Positions 26,942-36,856 of a DNA stretch of 64,000 bases are shown here, one piece after another; the stretch's first letter is position 1, and each line of letters begins with the position of its first letter. Origin of the DNA: Chryseobacterium taklimakanense. GTDB lineage: Bacteria; Bacteroidota; Bacteroidia; Flavobacteriales; Weeksellaceae. The DNA is taken from the NCBI RefSeq assembly GCF_900187185.1, contig NZ_LT906465.1:868001-932000 (forward strand), in the 5' to 3' direction. A program made the position numbers and the translations under genes. Below the pieces are notes generated by a model that ran no database searches, was not told the origin of the DNA, and was given only the letters and a program-made list of their open reading frames with translations.

Positions 26942-28705
26942 TTAATGCAGATACATTTTATCAATCAGTTCTTTATATTTTTCAAGAACGACGTTGCGTT
27001 TTACTTTGAGTGTCGGAGTGATTTCCCCACTGCCGATTTCAAATTCCGCCGGCATCAGGGTGAATTTTTTCACTTTTTCGAAGCCGGACTGCGACTGCTG
27101 AATTTCGTCAATTTTTTGCTGGTAGAAGGCTTTAATCTGATCTGAATTCACAATTTCTTCCCAACTGGTAAACGGCATATTCATCTTTGGCAACTGGTCT
27201 TTCAGCGCTTCAAAATTGGGAATAATCAAAGCCGTAACGAAAGGTTTTCCTTCTGCAACCACCATCGCCTGACTGATGAACTGGTTATTGGAAAGCAGGT
27301 TTTCAATCGGTTGGGGCGTCACGTATTTTCCGTTCGACGTTTTCATCAAATCCTTGATCCGGTCGGTGATGTACAGGTTTCCTTTTTCATCCAATTTTCC
27401 GGCGTCACCAGTTTTGAACCAGCCGTCTTCCGTGAAAACTGCGGCAGTTTCTTCCGCTTTTTTATAGTAACCTTTCATAATTCCGCTGCCTTTGGCCAGA
27501 ATTTCGTCGTTTTCGCCGATTTTAATCTTTGTGTCACCAAGTGTGATTCCGGCGGAGCCATGTTCATAGTGGGTAAACGGAAACGCCGTTAAAGTTGCCG
27601 TAGTTTCCGTAAGACCGTAACCAACGGTGATACGAATGCCCATCGCATCGAAAAATTTAGTGACTTCCGGGGAAAGCGATGCGCCACCGCAAGGCATAAA
27701 CCACAGATTGCCGCCCATTTTATTTTTGATTTTCTGGAAGACCAATTTGTTGGCAGCAGAATTTTTCAAATTAAGAGCAAAAGGAACCGCTTTTCCAAGA
27801 CGTTTAAGTTCGGCAACTTCGCTTCCTACAGACATGGCCCAGTTGAAAATTTTCTTTTTCGTTTCAGAACCGTCTTTCACCATTTCGTTTACTCCGGCGT
27901 AAATTTTTTGATAAAATCTCGGCACGGCGCACATCATGGTCGGTTTTACTTCTGTTAAAGTGCTGGCGATGAGTTTGGTATTCTCTAAAAAGGAAACTTT
28001 CGCCCCGCCAAAGAGGCAAAGGAGCGTCCAGCTTCTTTCGAAAACATGCGTTAAGGGCAAAAAAGCCAGTGAATGTTCGTTCTGAAAGTTTTTAAATTTA
28101 AAAAAATCAAAATGCGCCTCGAAAGATTTGTTGAAATTACCGTGGGTAAGCATCACACCTTTCGGAATACCGGTGGTACCGGACGTGTAGATCAGCGTTG
28201 CCAAATCATCATCAGATTTTTCGACGATTTCTGAATGCTCTTTCGCCGTTTTGATGAAATCTTCCAGAAACTCTGAAAATTCTTTTTTGATCCAGACTTT
28301 TTTCTTGGAAACGATGATTTTTTTCAGAAACACATTACGCTGAATCAGTTCATAAGCCGCATCGTACTGCTCCTGGTTGCCCACCATAATTATTTTCGAT
28401 TCGGAATCGTTGATGATATATTCTGCCTGTTCCTTACTGTTTGTGGAATAGATCGGTACGGTGACGGCGCCAATGGAAAGTATCGCCAAATCGAAAACGA
28501 TCCACTCCGCGGAATTGTCGGAATAGATGGCCACACGGTCGTTTTCCTCAACTCCGGCTTCTTTCAGCGCATTGGCGGTCTTGAAAACCATTCTGCGAAA
28601 ATCTTTCCAGTTGATGCTTTCCCATTTATTATCCTTCCTGAAACCTATGGCGTGTTTCAGGGAATATTTTTCGGTATTGGTGTTTAAAAATTGGGTTATA
28701 TTCAT
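26942..28705 (-). CDS. Long-chain fatty-acid-CoA ligase (AMP-forming)
   Basis: Adenylate-forming enzyme activating fatty acids to acyl-CoA. The P-loop-like A3 motif is YTSGTTGIPKGVM, A5 is GYGLTETTA, and A8-A10 include WFKTGDAGKLDEKG, DRIKDLMKTSNGKYVTPQPIE and the late Lys in PTLKVKR. The ATG at 28703-28705 (MNITQF) is the likely start; a longer frame reaches 28744 but adds 13 residues of low conservation. Lipid degradation or phospholipid recycling is the likely role. The epimerase gene lies 46 bp upstream. Confidence 0.93.
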   Translation of the reverse strand: MNITQFLNTNTEKYSLKHAIGFRKDNKWESINWKDFRRMVFKTANALKEAGVEENDRVAIYSDNSAEWIVFDLAILSIGAVTVPIYSTNSKEQAEYIINDSESKIIMVGNQEQYDAAYELIQRNVFLKKIIVSKKKVWIKKEFSEFLEDFIKTAKEHSEIVEKSDDDLATLIYTSGTTGIPKGVMLTHGNFNKSFEAHFDFFKFKNFQNEHSLAFLPLTHVFERSWTLLCLFGGAKVSFLENTKLIASTLTEVKPTMMCAVPRFYQKIYAGVNEMVKDGSETKKKIFNWAMSVGSEVAELKRLGKAVPFALNLKNSAANKLVFQKIKNKMGGNLWFMPCGGASLSPEVTKFFDAMGIRITVGYGLTETTATLTAFPFTHYEHGSAGITLGDTKIKIGENDEILAKGSGIMKGYYKKAEETAAVFTEDGWFKTGDAGKLDEKGNLYITDRIKDLMKTSNGKYVTPQPIENLLSNNQFISQAMVVAEGKPFVTALIIPNFEALKDQLPKMNMPFTSWEEIVNSDQIKAFYQQKIDEIQQSQSGFEKVKKFTLMPAEFEIGSGEITPTLKVKRNVVLEKYKELIDKMYLH

Positions 28706-28751
28706 TTTTTGTCGGGAAGATGGGTACTGGAAGAAGAAATACAAATTTATT

Positions 28752-29771
28752 TCAGGCTCCGGGCTTAGGTCTTCGGTCTTTTATATAATTTTTTAAATGA
28801 AAATCAACGCTTTCCGCTACGGGAATAAACTGATAATCAAGTTTTTCTTTTATTTTTTGGTTTGAAACCAGATTATTGCTGGTAACGCTATCCAGATTTA
28901 CTTTATTGATCATCCGCAGTGGCGGGAAAGCCCATCCGAACAGCAAATTGCCGGCGTAGCCCAATTTCAGAACGGATTTCGAAAGGATTTTTACTGGCCC
29001 AATGCCGAGTTTTTCGCGAACCAAATTCGCCATATCGGCAAACTTTTTATTTTCTGAGATGAGAATGAATTTCTCGTTGAAAATATTTTTTTCCAGAAGA
29101 TCAACCGCAATTTTGGCAACGTCGCGCACATCGACATACGCTGAAGTACCGCTCATGGCAAAGGGATACTTCCTTAAACTTTCAAAAAGTTCGCCGCTGC
29201 TCGAGTTCCAGTTGCCGCTGCCGATGATGATTCCGGGATTGATGATGGTGACATTCAGCCCTTCAGCAGCCGCACGCCAAACTTCCATTTCAGAAAAATG
29301 CTTGGAAACCGCATAGTCAGAATGGTCAAACTTTGGGTTGAAATCGGAATTTTCATCCACCATTCCGTCTTCATTTACACCGTCGAAAACCGCCATCGAA
29401 CTTACGAAGAGGAACTTCTGCACCGAAGAATTTTCACAGGCGTAAAGGAGATTTTTTGTGCCCTCGATATTGGTGTGGTACATTTCCCTGCGGTCTTTAG
29501 GATGAAAACTGACTTTCGCCGCGCAGTGATAAACTTCCTGCACGCCATCTAATGCCGATTTCAATGAATCAATGTCTTCAAAATCAACATTCATCCATTC
29601 AATTTTATTAAAGAAATCGTCAGGACTTTCGGTATAAAACTGAAAAGAATGGCGAACCTCATCCAAATTACTGGATTTCCGCTTTGCCGCACGCACGATT
29701 TTTCCGCGTTTCAGCAGTTCTAAAACGATAACTCTTCCGAGAATTCCTGTTGCGCCGGTGACCAGAACCAT
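28752..29771 (-). CDS. NAD-dependent epimerase/dehydratase, SDR family
   Basis: Extended short-chain dehydrogenase: Rossmann glycine motif TGATGILGR, AAKVSFH after the beta-4 strand, and catalytic-type YAVSK (Tyr and Lys). 339 aa. The family includes dihydroflavonol-reductase-like and sugar-nucleotide epimerases; the substrate is not predictable. It sits upstream of the acyl-CoA ligase on the same strand, and a hairpin separates it from the phytase gene. Confidence 0.9.
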   Translation of the reverse strand: MVLVTGATGILGRVIVLELLKRGKIVRAAKRKSSNLDEVRHSFQFYTESPDDFFNKIEWMNVDFEDIDSLKSALDGVQEVYHCAAKVSFHPKDRREMYHTNIEGTKNLLYACENSSVQKFLFVSSMAVFDGVNEDGMVDENSDFNPKFDHSDYAVSKHFSEMEVWRAAAEGLNVTIINPGIIIGSGNWNSSSGELFESLRKYPFAMSGTSAYVDVRDVAKIAVDLLEKNIFNEKFILISENKKFADMANLVREKLGIGPVKILSKSVLKLGYAGNLLFGWAFPPLRMINKVNLDSVTSNNLVSNQKIKEKLDYQFIPVAESVDFHLKNYIKDRRPKPGA

Positions 29772-29833
29772 AAATTTGGATATTTTACAAAAATACTCAT
29801 AAAAATTTCAAGCTCAAACTTAATAATCCAATA

Positions 29834-29867
29834 AAAAACCCTGCAAAAGTTTTTCTGCAAGGTTTTT
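29834..29867. terminator. Hairpin beyond the phytase operon
   Basis: AAAAACC-TGCA / TGCA-GGTTTTT stem (one bulged or mismatched pair) with T-runs on both strands, 29 bp downstream of the phytase stop on the minus strand. Confidence 0.7.
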
Positions 29868-29895
29868 ACAATTATTAGAAATCAATTCCTTTTAA

Positions 29896-30933
29896 TTACT
29901 TTGACTGCGACTGCTCATCAATAATTTTCTGAAATTCGCGCCAATCGTAGTAATGAAATACCTTTCCGTTGGTCATCGCCACAAAAACGCCATTCGGAAA
30001 TTGGGGTCCGAGATTGACATTGACCACTTCTGAACCGTCACTTTCCTTTGTAGAAACCGGAATTTCTGCAATTCTGGAATGTTGGTTCGCATTTCCATTG
30101 TCGCCTTCGCGCCTGTAAACGTTGAAGGTATTGGCTTGCTGATTTGAAATCAAAATGTATCCTTTTCCGTTGCCGGTGTCATAAATCGAAATTCCCTCCA
30201 CATCTTCTTTAAAATCTTTTTGCCCAAAAAGTGCGAGTTCCTGATTTCCTTTTGCCGGATCTGCATAATATTTGCGAACACCGAATCCTTCATCAGAATA
30301 ATAGATGAAACCCAGTTCATCATCAACGGCAATGCTTTCTATTTCTTTTTTACCGCTGAAATTTCCGAACTTCCTTACAACTTCCCCGGTAACTTTCCCG
30401 TTGCTTTCTGAAAGTTTGTACTGCCAAAGGTAAGTTCCGCTCGGGCCGAATTTTCTGCCTACAACTGCAAAAATTTCTTCAGTCTGCGGGTTCTTATAGA
30501 TTGAAATTCCCATCGGGTCGCGATCAGTTTCGCCTTCAAAAACACTGATTGCCCCAATTTCTTTCATCGAGGGAACTTCGTAAATTCTGATCTTGTTCTG
30601 CTGTCTTTCCGTAGTAACTGCTATATCGATTTTTTTACCCTGAAAATTAAATCCGTATTCTACATCTACGTTGTTAGGACGCTTTAAACCCGGAACTTTG
30701 TTCACAATTTTTCCATTCAAATCAAAAACAAAAAGGCCGCCATCCGTTTCTTTGTCGGTTCCGATGATTAAAGATTTCGAAGCATCCTGTGGATTGATCC
30801 AGATTGCGGGATCATCGGTATCAAAATTCACCTGCTCCGTGATTACCGTTGGTTGCACCTTTTTACCCAATTTCAAAGATGTACACTGTACCAATGCGGA
30901 GCAAAGTGCGATATAAAAAACTGTTTTTTTCAT
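29896..30933 (-). CDS. Beta-propeller phytase, lipoprotein
   Basis: Releases phosphate from phytate (inositol hexakisphosphate) using calcium. The 345-residue protein has a lipoprotein signal (LVQC, Cys 17) and propeller blades with family words DDPAIWINP, IIGTDKETDGGLFVFDLNGK, GKKIDIAVTTERQ, YYSDEGFGVRKY and FKEDVEGISIYD. It follows a TonB receptor gene by 63 bp on the same strand, an arrangement reported for phytate-using bacteria. Phosphate scavenging from phytate is the natural reading. Confidence 0.93.
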   Translation of the reverse strand: MKKTVFYIALCSALVQCTSLKLGKKVQPTVITEQVNFDTDDPAIWINPQDASKSLIIGTDKETDGGLFVFDLNGKIVNKVPGLKRPNNVDVEYGFNFQGKKIDIAVTTERQQNKIRIYEVPSMKEIGAISVFEGETDRDPMGISIYKNPQTEEIFAVVGRKFGPSGTYLWQYKLSESNGKVTGEVVRKFGNFSGKKEIESIAVDDELGFIYYSDEGFGVRKYYADPAKGNQELALFGQKDFKEDVEGISIYDTGNGKGYILISNQQANTFNVYRREGDNGNANQHSRIAEIPVSTKESDGSEVVNVNLGPQFPNGVFVAMTNGKVFHYYDWREFQKIIDEQSQSK

Positions 30934-30996
30934 TTTACGAAATATTAAAAAAAAGCGGATTGCTCCGCTCTGCTGTTGAAATATATAAAATAGTAA

Positions 30997-33813
30997 TTAA
31001 AAGTCAAACTTGAAACCGAAAGTATATCTCGGCATATAGTATTCCATCTGTGCGGTTCTGCTCTTCACACCCTGATAATATCTTAAAGGCTGGTTGGTAA
31101 GGTTGTTGGCCTCCACGAAGAACCTCATCCATTCCTTGATTGCATAGGACGCATTGAAATCCACAAAAGTCTGCTTATCATAGTAGCGGTCCTCGAAAGC
31201 ATCTGCACCAAGTTCATCAAGATAAGCTGCAGCATGGTTCACTGAAATCCTTGCGGAGAATTTCTTGTTTTCCCAGGCCAGAGAAGAGTTGAACATATGT
31301 GGTGCCGTACCAGGCAACATAAGGCCTTCTCTTAAAGTTCCGTCCGCAGCGTAAATTCCTTTTGTTTCAGATTTGGTGTAGGTATAGTTGGCGTAAAGGT
31401 TGAAGAATCTCGCAAATCCAGGAAGGAAATCGAGCTGCTTCTGCAAAGCCACCTCGAAACCGTAAACGTTTACACTTTCTCCGTTTTTCGACTGAAGGAA
31501 CGTGTAATCCTGGCCCTGCACCAAAACGTTGGTAATATCCGGAAATTCTGCGGAGAATTTATCGTAACTGAATTTATTGTCCCGGTAATCGTAGATGAAA
31601 TCATTGATCTTTTTGTAGAAACCACCCAATGAGATCAAACCTACAGACTTGAAATATTTTTCAGCCATCACGTCAAAATTGTGTGCATAAGATGCTTTCA
31701 GATTCGGGTTACCTGCAGAAATATCGTTGTCTCCGGGTATAATGCTTACGAAAGGAGAAAGTTTGTAATAGCTCGGCCTCGCCAAAGCTGTGGAATAAGC
31801 TGCACGGAGAACCAGATTTTCAACCGGTGTGTATTTGAACGCCAGGCTTGGTAAATAGTTGGTATAATCGTTTTTGATCTGGCGGGTTCCTGTCAAATCC
31901 TCTTCATCCTCAATGACGTTCCCTGTGTAGTCGATTTGCGTGTTTTCAAGCCTTAAACCGGCAATCATCGAGAATACATCGCTAAAATTCTGATCCCAAC
32001 GCAGATATCCGGCATAAATATATTCTTTGGCTTTGTAATTAAGACCTAAATATTCTGAGGGTTCGTCACTCTCTGTAAACATCGCTGAGTTTTTCAGATT
32101 TAAACCGCCCAAGTGTTCTTTGCTTGCAAACCATCCCGGAACGTATTTTTCGCTTGGGTTATAATTTTTCCCATCCCAGAATACGCGGTTCACTTTATCC
32201 AAAGTAGAATATAAAGTATTGGAAGCTACAGGTTTGTAATCGAAGAAATCATTATCTCTTTCTTTAGTTTTGATCCTCGCCTTACCGCCGATTCTCAAAC
32301 GTCCTTTCTGTTCGCTGATGATGGAGAAAGGAAATCTGAAATTCAGTTTACCCGTAATTTCGTCTTCAAACGTCATCCCGTTCTGCTCTGTAAGTGTTCT
32401 GAATTTATAATCTTTTAAAGCCGGCTGAGTCAGCGGTTTAAGTAAAGGCTGCTCTTCGCTGTCGAAATTTTTATCAAGCGCAACGCCTTTCACCTGATAA
32501 TCTGTATATCTTTCGTTCGGCCTTTGTTCTTCTGCTCTGGAGAAGGATGCGCCCCATTCCATATCGATTTTTGAGCCGATGATGTGGTCACCTTTAATGA
32601 AATAATTCTGCATAATCTGGCGCTCAAGCCTTGAACCTTCGTTAAGGTCATTCATGATTCCGCCTTTGGTTTGCGTTCTTAAATCAGCTGTATAACCCAA
32701 GAATTCACCGGTTTTTTTGTCGAAATTTTCTTTTACGCTGTTGAAACGCAGCCTGTAACGGTTTTCCAAATCGTCTCTCCAGTTGTAAAGTGCGCCTAAA
32801 GCAAGGGCATTCTTACTGTTGATCTTGAAATCAAGGTTTGCACCTACAGACTTACGTTCACGCTTCACATCGTATTTTCTGATGTCCATTTCACCGATGA
32901 AAGCTTCTGAAGCTTTACCTTCTTTCCAAACCGCTTCTACATTATCAGAACCGTAATCCTGTAGGTTATAAGATCCGTTCAACGCAAGCCCGACAGCACC
33001 GCCAAAGAATCTGTTTCCGTAGAAAAACCCGTTGTTGAAGGTAAATTTGTTACGGATTGGATTGAAGCCTGAAGCGGTCGTCAGTGAAAGTCTTTCCTTG
33101 TTGGTTGGCGTTTTGGTATTCAAGTTTACCGAACCACCGATCGCATCGGCATCCATATCTGATGTTAGAGTTTTGTTCACCTCTACCAGTTGGATCATAT
33201 CTGCAGGGATAAGGTCCATCTGAACTTTTCGGTTATCGCCTTCCGCAGAAGGAATCCTGTTTCCGTTAAGTGTTACAGAGTTCAGCTCCGGTGCAAGACC
33301 GCGGATGATGATGTCGCGCGCTTCGCCCTGGTCGTTCTGCATCGTGATTCCAGGTACACGCTTTAAGGCATCACCGATATTGGAATCCGGGAATTTACCG
33401 ATTTGCTCCGTAGAAATAACGTTGGTAATATTAGGATTGTTTTTCTGGGTATTTAACGCTCTTGCCTGGCTCTGACGGCCGAAACCCACGACATTTACAG
33501 CTTCTATGGTTGCCGATTTCGGATCCAGAACGATGTTCTGCACGATACCCGATTCATTTACCGTTACCGGATAACTCGCTGTGCCGTAACCCAAATAATC
33601 CACCGTCATGGTATAGTTTCCTTCAGGAACGTTCAGGAAAACAAAGTTACCGTTAGCGTCTGAAGTGGTGAAGATGTTTCCTGGAGTTAATTTGATTTTT
33701 GCTCCGGGCAAAGCAATTTTGTTTTCATCATTAATCTTTCCCGATACTGTTCCTGTCTGCGCAAAAATATAGGCTGAAGCACAGAACAGCACCGAACATA
33801 AAACTCTTTTCAT
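30997..33813 (-). CDS. TonB-dependent receptor paired with phytase
   Basis: A 938-residue outer-membrane active transporter. Order: signal peptide, carboxypeptidase-D-regulatory-like beta-sandwich (about 20-105), plug domain (TEQIGKFPDSNIGDALKRVPGI, GLAPELNSVTLNGNRIP, DADAIGGSVNLNTKTP) and a 22-strand barrel ending in YTFGFKFDF with the terminal Phe. The plug words resemble the TIGR01782-type receptors. It is transcribed first in an operon with the phytase, so phytate or inositol phosphates are its likely ligand. A TATTTTTG box at 33833-33840 on the minus strand precedes it. Confidence 0.95.
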   Translation of the reverse strand: MKRVLCSVLFCASAYIFAQTGTVSGKINDENKIALPGAKIKLTPGNIFTTSDANGNFVFLNVPEGNYTMTVDYLGYGTASYPVTVNESGIVQNIVLDPKSATIEAVNVVGFGRQSQARALNTQKNNPNITNVISTEQIGKFPDSNIGDALKRVPGITMQNDQGEARDIIIRGLAPELNSVTLNGNRIPSAEGDNRKVQMDLIPADMIQLVEVNKTLTSDMDADAIGGSVNLNTKTPTNKERLSLTTASGFNPIRNKFTFNNGFFYGNRFFGGAVGLALNGSYNLQDYGSDNVEAVWKEGKASEAFIGEMDIRKYDVKRERKSVGANLDFKINSKNALALGALYNWRDDLENRYRLRFNSVKENFDKKTGEFLGYTADLRTQTKGGIMNDLNEGSRLERQIMQNYFIKGDHIIGSKIDMEWGASFSRAEEQRPNERYTDYQVKGVALDKNFDSEEQPLLKPLTQPALKDYKFRTLTEQNGMTFEDEITGKLNFRFPFSIISEQKGRLRIGGKARIKTKERDNDFFDYKPVASNTLYSTLDKVNRVFWDGKNYNPSEKYVPGWFASKEHLGGLNLKNSAMFTESDEPSEYLGLNYKAKEYIYAGYLRWDQNFSDVFSMIAGLRLENTQIDYTGNVIEDEEDLTGTRQIKNDYTNYLPSLAFKYTPVENLVLRAAYSTALARPSYYKLSPFVSIIPGDNDISAGNPNLKASYAHNFDVMAEKYFKSVGLISLGGFYKKINDFIYDYRDNKFSYDKFSAEFPDITNVLVQGQDYTFLQSKNGESVNVYGFEVALQKQLDFLPGFARFFNLYANYTYTKSETKGIYAADGTLREGLMLPGTAPHMFNSSLAWENKKFSARISVNHAAAYLDELGADAFEDRYYDKQTFVDFNASYAIKEWMRFFVEANNLTNQPLRYYQGVKSRTAQMEYYMPRYTFGFKFDF

Positions 33814-33832
33814 TACTTAAAATTTAATTGGG

Positions 33833-33840
33833 CAAAAATA
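33833..33840 (-). promoter_or_regulatory. -7 box of the receptor-phytase operon
   Basis: TATTTTTG on the minus strand, a full match to TAnnTTTG, 19 bases before the receptor ATG. Confidence 0.5.
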
Positions 33841-33921
33841 GCCAAGTGCGTGCTGAAAAGAGTTTTCGGAGAATTTAACAGTTTGTTAAGAAATTGTTAC
33901 AGATTATTTTTAATTTTTCCA

Positions 33922-34725
33922 CTAAGCCTGGTGTGTATCAAAAATAAAATCTTTAACTGCCTTATTAAAATCGGTTGGATTTTCGGCCTGGACCCAGTGG
34001 CCGGCATTTGGAATTTTAACAATTTTAAAATCAGGAAACTGCTGTTTGATCAGAAATTCGTCTTGTGGAAGAATATAATTGGATTTTTCACCAGCTATAA
34101 ACAAAGTCGGACCGTTGTAAACCCCAAATTTAATGGCATTGGCCACAAACTCATTGTATTTTTCCGAAAGTGTTTTCAGATTGAAGCGCCACGCGAGTTT
34201 TTTCTCTCCGTTTTCGTCATTCCAATACAGATTTTTCGCCAAAAACTGAACCACAGATTTTTCGGGAATATAGGACGTTAAATGCTCCTCCACTTCCTGT
34301 CGCGATTTCATTTCATTAAAATCAACCGTTTCCAAAGCCTTTATAATTCCCTGATGGTGTGGCGGGTACGCTTTCGGAGAAATGTCGGCCACAATAAGTT
34401 TTTCCACTTTCAAAGGATATTTTACCGCGAACTGCATCACGGCTTTTCCGCCAAGGGAATGGCCTAGAAGATTGGCTTTTTCAATCCCGTAATGCTGCAT
34501 ATAATGCGTGATATCGTGCGCCAAATCGTCGTGGGACATTTCGTCGGAGTGAAAACTCTTCCCGTGATTCCGCAAATCGATCAAATGGACCGAAAAATAA
34601 TCGCCGAATTCCTTTCCGAAACTTCCCCAGTTGTCGAGCATCCCAAAAAGTCCGTGAAAAACAAACAGCGGCGTTCCTGGCTTTTCTTCTCCGTAAATTT
34701 TTGAGTGTAAAATTTGATCTACCAT
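33922..34725 (-). CDS. Alpha/beta-fold hydrolase (YbfF/EstB-like)
   Basis: A 267-residue serine hydrolase: HGLFGMLDNWGSF carries the oxyanion region, LLGHSLGGKAVM has the nucleophile Ser, and NAGHWVQAENP the catalytic His. It resembles the acyl-CoA esterase YbfF group; the substrate is unknown. It overlaps the pdxJ end by 7 bp, so they are co-transcribed. Confidence 0.92.
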   Translation of the reverse strand: MVDQILHSKIYGEEKPGTPLFVFHGLFGMLDNWGSFGKEFGDYFSVHLIDLRNHGKSFHSDEMSHDDLAHDITHYMQHYGIEKANLLGHSLGGKAVMQFAVKYPLKVEKLIVADISPKAYPPHHQGIIKALETVDFNEMKSRQEVEEHLTSYIPEKSVVQFLAKNLYWNDENGEKKLAWRFNLKTLSEKYNEFVANAIKFGVYNGPTLFIAGEKSNYILPQDEFLIKQQFPDFKIVKIPNAGHWVQAENPTDFNKAVKDFIFDTHQA

Positions 34726-35438
34726 ACTGCTAACCTTTTTAAATATGCCTGCACCGTGTTTTCCATTCCCATGTAAAGTGCTTCACCGATTAATGCGTGA
34801 CCGATGGAAACTTCAAGCAAATTGGGGATATTGTCTGCAAAATACTTCAGATTTTCAAGGCTTAAATCGTGTCCGGCGTTGATTCCCAAACCGTATTCCG
34901 TGGCTTTCAGGGCGGTTTGGTAATAAGGCTTTATCGCGGCTTCTTTATCGGTTAAATATTCTTTGGCGTACGCTTCGGTATAAAGTTCAATTCTGTCCGT
35001 TCCGGTTGTTGCAGCGTATTCCACCATTTCAGGATTCGGATCAAGGAATATCGACGTGCGGATTCCGGCATTTTTAAATTCAGAAATGACTTCCTTCAAA
35101 AAATCCTGATGTTTTTTGCAGTCCCAACCAGCGTTTGAAGTGATGGCGTCATCCGCATCGGGAACCAGAGTCACCTGTTCCGGCTTTACTTCCAGAACCA
35201 TATCGACGAAGGAACGGTGCGGATTCCCTTCGATATTAAATTCCGTATAAACCAAAGGTTTCAGATCGTACACATCTTTTCTGGTAATGTGCCTTTCATC
35301 CGGCCTCGGGTGGATGGTAATTCCCTGCGCGCCAAATGCCTGAATTTTCACAGCTGCTTCGGTTACACTTGGGAAGTCGCCGCCTCTAGCATTACGCAAA
35401 GTGGCTATTTTATTGATATTTACACTTAGTTTTGTCAT
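34719..35438 (-). CDS. pdxJ: Pyridoxine 5'-phosphate synthase
   Basis: Last step of the DXP-dependent vitamin B6 pathway, joining 3-amino-2-oxopropyl phosphate and deoxyxylulose phosphate. Diagnostic PdxJ words: LSVNINKIATLRNARGG, GITIHPRPDERHI, QVTLVPD and EVSIGHALIGEALYMG. 239 aa is the family length. It is upstream in an overlapping pair with a hydrolase. Confidence 0.96.
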   Translation of the reverse strand: MTKLSVNINKIATLRNARGGDFPSVTEAAVKIQAFGAQGITIHPRPDERHITRKDVYDLKPLVYTEFNIEGNPHRSFVDMVLEVKPEQVTLVPDADDAITSNAGWDCKKHQDFLKEVISEFKNAGIRTSIFLDPNPEMVEYAATTGTDRIELYTEAYAKEYLTDKEAAIKPYYQTALKATEYGLGINAGHDLSLENLKYFADNIPNLLEVSIGHALIGEALYMGMENTVQAYLKRLAVW

Positions 35439-35523
35439 AAGCTTTTATTTCAACCCTTCTAGTAGCTCAGGCTGACAATATTTTTTTATTTATTTTGATC
35501 AAAGGCTCATTCTGCCTCAAAAT

Positions 35524-36780
35524 TTAAATTTTATTCACCTGCATAATTTCCAGGTCGAAAATCTTTGCTGAAGCCAGTAAGTGGTCAAAGATATCAGCCT
35601 GAATTTCTTCATAATCTTCCATCGCCGAACGGTTCGAGAAGCAGTAAATTTCCAACGGCATCCCCTGCGAAGTTATTTCAAGCTGTCGCACTAAAACGAC
35701 TTCATTCTGGTCAATGTCTTTATCCTGTTTCAGATAGTTTAAAGCATATCTGCGGAAAACGCCGATATTGGTAAGCTGCCTTCCGTTGATGATGAAATCC
35801 GGATTTTTCAGGTCTGTTCTTTCCACAGAAATCTCAGACGCCTTTTCTTCAAGATATTCAGAGATCAGGTTCACTTTTTTCAGCCTTTCAAAAAGTTCTT
35901 CATCAATAAATTTAAATGAATTGATATTGAAAACAATAGATTTTTTAATTCTGCGACGGTTGCCTTCCGCCATCACCTGATGGTTTTTTATTTCCGTAGA
36001 AAGCAGATCGTAAGTGGGAATCGTAGACACCGTTTTGTCAAAATTCTGAATTTTTGTGGTAATCAGGTTAATTTCCAGGATGGTTCCTTCAAGGTTATAT
36101 TTGGGGATCCCAATCCAGTCGCCTACTTTCAGGCTTTTGGATGTTGCCACATGAATTCCGGTCATAAATCCTAAAATCGTGTCGCGGAATACGAGCACCA
36201 AAACAGCCGTAATCGCCCCTAAACTTCCTAAGATAGTGGTTCCGCTTATTCTGAAAACCACGGAAAAAGCAATCACAGTGAAAATAAAAATACCAATAGT
36301 CTTCAGCGTTTGGGAAACCGCATTCAGTGCAACAATTCTGTAGAAGTCTTTTTTGTAGAAAAAATAATTTTTAATCGCCTTCAAAAAACGCAACGCTAAA
36401 CCGCCCAAAACCAGCACAAAGCCCAGTTGGATGAGCGTTTCAAAAAAAGGGAAAGTCTTGGGATGCCGGTACTCAAAAAGCGGTTTGATTGCGAGTGAAG
36501 CAAAAATTAAAACCAAAAAATGGGCTATGGTATTCGTGATTTTCGAGGTATAAATTGCTTTTATAGCAGGATATTTCTCCTCATCAGCAAATGCTTTGAA
36601 AATAAGATTGATGACCGTTTTAAAAATAAAATCAAGCAGGTAAATCAGTCCACCCAGGAAAATAAGCTTCACCAAAACCATTACTAGCCAGTTATCCGAA
36701 ACATTGTCCCGAACGAAATAATGAATGAAATCGCTGACCTGCTGCAAGAAATCTTTGGTTTGTTGAATTTCCTTTTCCAT
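35524..36780 (-). CDS. MscS-family mechanosensitive ion channel (YbdG-like)
   Basis: A tension-gated channel releasing solutes on osmotic downshock. From the ATG at 36780 (MEKEIQ) it has 418 residues with about five hydrophobic segments, then the pore helix and beta-domain (GSLGAITAVLVLVFRDTILG, VGDWIGIP, YNLEGTILEINLITTKI). The N-terminal extra helices and C-terminal tail resemble the YbdG miniconductance type. An in-frame upstream ATG (to 36891) would run over the divergent DUF456 gene and is rejected. Confidence 0.92.
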   Translation of the reverse strand: MEKEIQQTKDFLQQVSDFIHYFVRDNVSDNWLVMVLVKLIFLGGLIYLLDFIFKTVINLIFKAFADEEKYPAIKAIYTSKITNTIAHFLVLIFASLAIKPLFEYRHPKTFPFFETLIQLGFVLVLGGLALRFLKAIKNYFFYKKDFYRIVALNAVSQTLKTIGIFIFTVIAFSVVFRISGTTILGSLGAITAVLVLVFRDTILGFMTGIHVATSKSLKVGDWIGIPKYNLEGTILEINLITTKIQNFDKTVSTIPTYDLLSTEIKNHQVMAEGNRRRIKKSIVFNINSFKFIDEELFERLKKVNLISEYLEEKASEISVERTDLKNPDFIINGRQLTNIGVFRRYALNYLKQDKDIDQNEVVLVRQLEITSQGMPLEIYCFSNRSAMEDYEEIQADIFDHLLASAKIFDLEIMQVNKI

Positions 36781-36856
36781 TCCCGCAAAAATAAGAAAAT
36801 CGCTTGTTAATTGCTTGCAATTCGCTATTTTTAACCAATATTTATAATTCTTCACG

